This document shows positions 62,431-64,000 of a DNA stretch of 64,000 nucleotides, one piece after another; the first letter of the stretch is position 1; each line of letters opens with the position of its first letter. Under the pieces are notes generated by a model. The model searched no databases and was not told where the DNA came from. It worked only from the letters and a program-made list of their open reading frames with translations. Source of the DNA: Lachnospiraceae bacterium (lineage in GTDB: Bacteria; Bacillota; Clostridia; Lachnospirales; Lachnospiraceae). Where the stretch lies: positions 1-64,000 of the forward strand of contig JAFQVJ010000030.1 of assembly GCA_017408025.1 (NCBI GenBank). Direction: 5' to 3'. The position numbers and the translations under genes were made by a program.

Positions 62431-62512
62431 GGGCAGATTCCCGAGTGGCCAAAGGGGACAGACTGTAAATCTGCTGCAACTTGCTTCGGTGGTTCGAATC
62501 CACCTCTGCCCA
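62431..62512 (+). tRNA. tRNA-Tyr (GTA)
   Basis: An 82-nt class II tRNA with a long variable arm. GGGCAGA pairs with TCTGCCC and the anticodon GTA lies at 62465-62467. Confidence 0.96.
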
Positions 62513-62550
62513 TTTAGCTGTCAAAAATAAATATTTGTTGATGACAGTAT

Positions 62551-62636
62551 GCCGGCGTGGCGGAACTGGCAGACGCACAGGACTTAAAATCCTGCGGGAC
62601 TAATCTCCCGTACCGGTTCGATTCCGGTCGCCGGCA
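62551..62636 (+). tRNA. tRNA-Leu (TAA)
   Basis: An 86-nt class II tRNA. GCCGGCG pairs with CGCCGGC, the anticodon stem CAGGA/TCCTG encloses TAA at 62585-62587, and the long variable arm is present. Confidence 0.96.
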
Positions 62637-62681
62637 TTTGCATTTATTTGAGGCAAATCAAAGTTATAAATATGTAGACAT

Positions 62682-62723
62682 AAGTCGCACAGAAGTATAT
62701 TCAATTCTGGGTGGCTTTCTTTT
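62682..62723 (+). terminator. Terminator after tRNA-Leu
   Basis: AAGTCGCACAGAA and TTCTGGGTGGCTT form a stem with wobble pairs and one mismatch, followed by TTTCTTTTT. Confidence 0.7.
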
Positions 62724-62875
62724 TATCATATAGGAAGGTTCTTCGAACTTCCCTATATGATAAAATAAGATGAGCACTGGCACGAGAAGAAAATATCAGT
62801 TAAAGCCTACTGCACACGGCTCGCAAAGTGGCGCAAGTCCCCCATGAATGAGGGATTAGTGACCCAATTTTTTTA
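62721..62875 (+). repeat. Dispersed hairpin repeat, long form (copy 10)
   Basis: TTTTATCATATAGGAAGGTT faces AACTTCCCTATATGATAAAA. The body shares AAGATGAGCACT, GCACGAGAAGAAAAT, CGGCTCGCAAAGTGG and CATGAATGAGGGATT with the copy at 7794. The 3' terminal hairpin of that copy is missing; instead a run of T residues follows GTGACCCAA. The remaining gap to 62994 shows no gene. Confidence 0.8.
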
Positions 62876-62994
62876 AGAAATTTTGCTTAACAGATTATTA
62901 AGAAAACTGTATGGAGGTCATTTAGAGAGTATATGAAGACTTGTCTGTATCTATTATAAGGCAGTTTTATAGTTGAAAGTGTATAGGAGGAAAT

Positions 62995-63972
62995 ATGAAC
63001 ATAATAAACATAAATGAAATCGAAAATATTAAAATAGGAAATGCGCAGAACACAGAAGCTGCTACAGGTTGTACAGTGGTTATATGTGAACGGGGTGCAG
63101 TGACAGGATTGGATGTGAGAGGTGGAGGACCAGCATCAAGAGAGACAGAGCTTTGCAAGCCTACATCTGCTCAAGGCTTCGTAAATGCAGTGCTTTTAAG
63201 TGGTGGAAGTGCGTTTGGATTAGATGCGGCAGGTGGAGTAATGCAGTATCTTGAGAAGAAAAATATAGGCTTTGATGTAGGTGTTACAAAGGTTCCGCTG
63301 GTATGCCAGTCGTGTATATTTGATTTGACAGTGGGAGACAAGGATATAAGACCAGATGCAGCTATGGCTATAAAAGCATGTGAGGCGGCAGAAGACAATA
63401 ATCCAGCCATGGGAAATGTGGGAGCAGGAACAGGTGCAACTGTAGGAAAGTTGGGCGGCATGCCTACAGCTATGAAGGGTGGTCTTGGTTCCTATGCTGT
63501 TCAGATAGGTGATTTGAAGGTTGGAGCTATAGTAGCAGTAAATGCCTGTGGAAATATATATGATTATGACACTCATGAAATGATAGCAGGAATGTTGACT
63601 CCAGATAAGAAATCAATGGTTGACATGGAACAGGCAATTTATATGATGGCAGAGCAGGCAGCAGCAAAACAAATGCAGAATACAACTATTGGAGTAATTA
63701 TTACAAATGGAAAATTTGATAAAGCCCAGATGAACAAGATAGCGACTATGGCTCATAATGGATATGCCAGAACCATTAATCCGGTTCATACATCAATGGA
63801 TGGGGATAGCATCTATGCAATGTCAGTAGGAGATGTGCCAGCAGATATGGACATGGTGGGAACACTTGCAGCAAATGTTATGGGGCACGCTGTGTGCGAT
63901 GCGGTAAAGAAAGCTCAGGATGCATATGGTCTTATGTGTGCAACCACGTTTAAAAATCAGAGTTCACAATAA
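62995..63972 (+). CDS. P1-family (DmpA/NylC-type) peptidase
   Basis: A 325-residue protein of the Ntn-like family that cleaves itself and then acts as an aminopeptidase or amidase. It has GCTVVICERGAVTGLDVRGG, VLLSGGSAFGLDAAGGVMQY, and GNVGAGTGATVGKLGGMPTA, the region of the conserved core. The precise self-cleavage residue is not certain to me. No signal peptide is present, so it is cytoplasmic. AGGAGG precedes the ATG. It ends 28 bases before the window end. Confidence 0.87.
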   Translation: MNIININEIENIKIGNAQNTEAATGCTVVICERGAVTGLDVRGGGPASRETELCKPTSAQGFVNAVLLSGGSAFGLDAAGGVMQYLEKKNIGFDVGVTKVPLVCQSCIFDLTVGDKDIRPDAAMAIKACEAAEDNNPAMGNVGAGTGATVGKLGGMPTAMKGGLGSYAVQIGDLKVGAIVAVNACGNIYDYDTHEMIAGMLTPDKKSMVDMEQAIYMMAEQAAAKQMQNTTIGVIITNGKFDKAQMNKIATMAHNGYARTINPVHTSMDGDSIYAMSVGDVPADMDMVGTLAANVMGHAVCDAVKKAQDAYGLMCATTFKNQSSQ

Positions 63973-64000
63973 AAATCAAGGAATATGAAGAGGTTTACGT

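Overview
The window looks like a chromosomal segment of a low-GC, spore-forming Firmicute of the class Clostridia, most likely a member of the Lachnospiraceae. Supporting signs are the sporulation genes (spoVG, spoVT, yabP, yabQ, spoIIE), the glgC-glgD pair, a clostridial PRPP-synthetase-like protein, the AT-rich composition and strong GGAGG ribosome sites. No species is claimed. No phage, insertion sequence or CRISPR array was seen. Most of the window is housekeeping DNA; the unusual material lies between genes and in a few accessory cassettes.

Layout. Positions 1-780 hold the 3' end of a 23S rRNA and tRNA-Asn, tRNA-Glu and tRNA-Cys, with no 5S gene between the 23S and the tRNAs. 1-3.2 kb: a CheX-like protein, a DUF951 protein and rpsF-ssb-rpsR. 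3.5-7.1 kb: an NAD-salvage operon led by a radical-SAM/Nudix/NrtR-like fusion protein, followed by nicotinamidase, a 50-aa protein and NadE. 7.2-10 kb: a membrane protein and a YtrA-type GntR regulator with an ABC exporter. 10-14 kb: gdpP-rplI-dnaB. 14.2-18 kb: a MerR-like protein, ferredoxin, purA and deoC, with a 474-bp imperfect palindrome between purA and deoC. 18.0-18.5 kb: a promoter, several helices and a terminator with no credible gene, a good candidate for a free-standing structured RNA. 18.5-23.1 kb: small proteins, a class A PBP with a repetitive acidic tail, and asnS. 23.3-29.2 kb: an accessory cassette with a large helical regulator, a tiny secreted peptide gene convergent with it, and a lactococcin-972-like secretion set. 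29.2-34.2 kb: prs, dnaC-like, dnaD-like and murC, all on the minus strand. 34.4-37.1 kb: glgC-glgD and spoVG. 37.2-42.3 kb: pth-mfd-foldase (minus). 42.5-46.5 kb: ilvE, then a MurL/MurD2 pair implying D-Glu is made on the nucleotide precursor. 46.6-50.6 kb: a GGDEF/EAL/PAS protein and an Mrp ATPase that appears to start at AUU. 50.7-58.8 kb: spoVT, hup, rqcP, yabP, yabQ, divIC, spoIIE, tilS, hpt, ftsH, in the order known from Bacillus. 59.2-64 kb: a GH13 enzyme, a 63-bp tandem repeat array, tRNA-Tyr, tRNA-Leu and a P1-family peptidase.

A dispersed hairpin family (core half-site close to TTATTGTATAGGAAAGTT) occurs about ten times, nearly always just after an intrinsic terminator. Three copies carry a longer structured extension, and two of those run straight into the -35 box of the next gene. 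Regulatory sites of note are a spoIIE promoter with the 21-bp spacer and overlapping 0A-like box known from Bacillus, a yabP ribosome site buried in a terminator stem, and three tandem DnaA-box-like 9-mers ahead of the dnaD-dnaC operon. All calls rest on reading the sequence; no database search was run.
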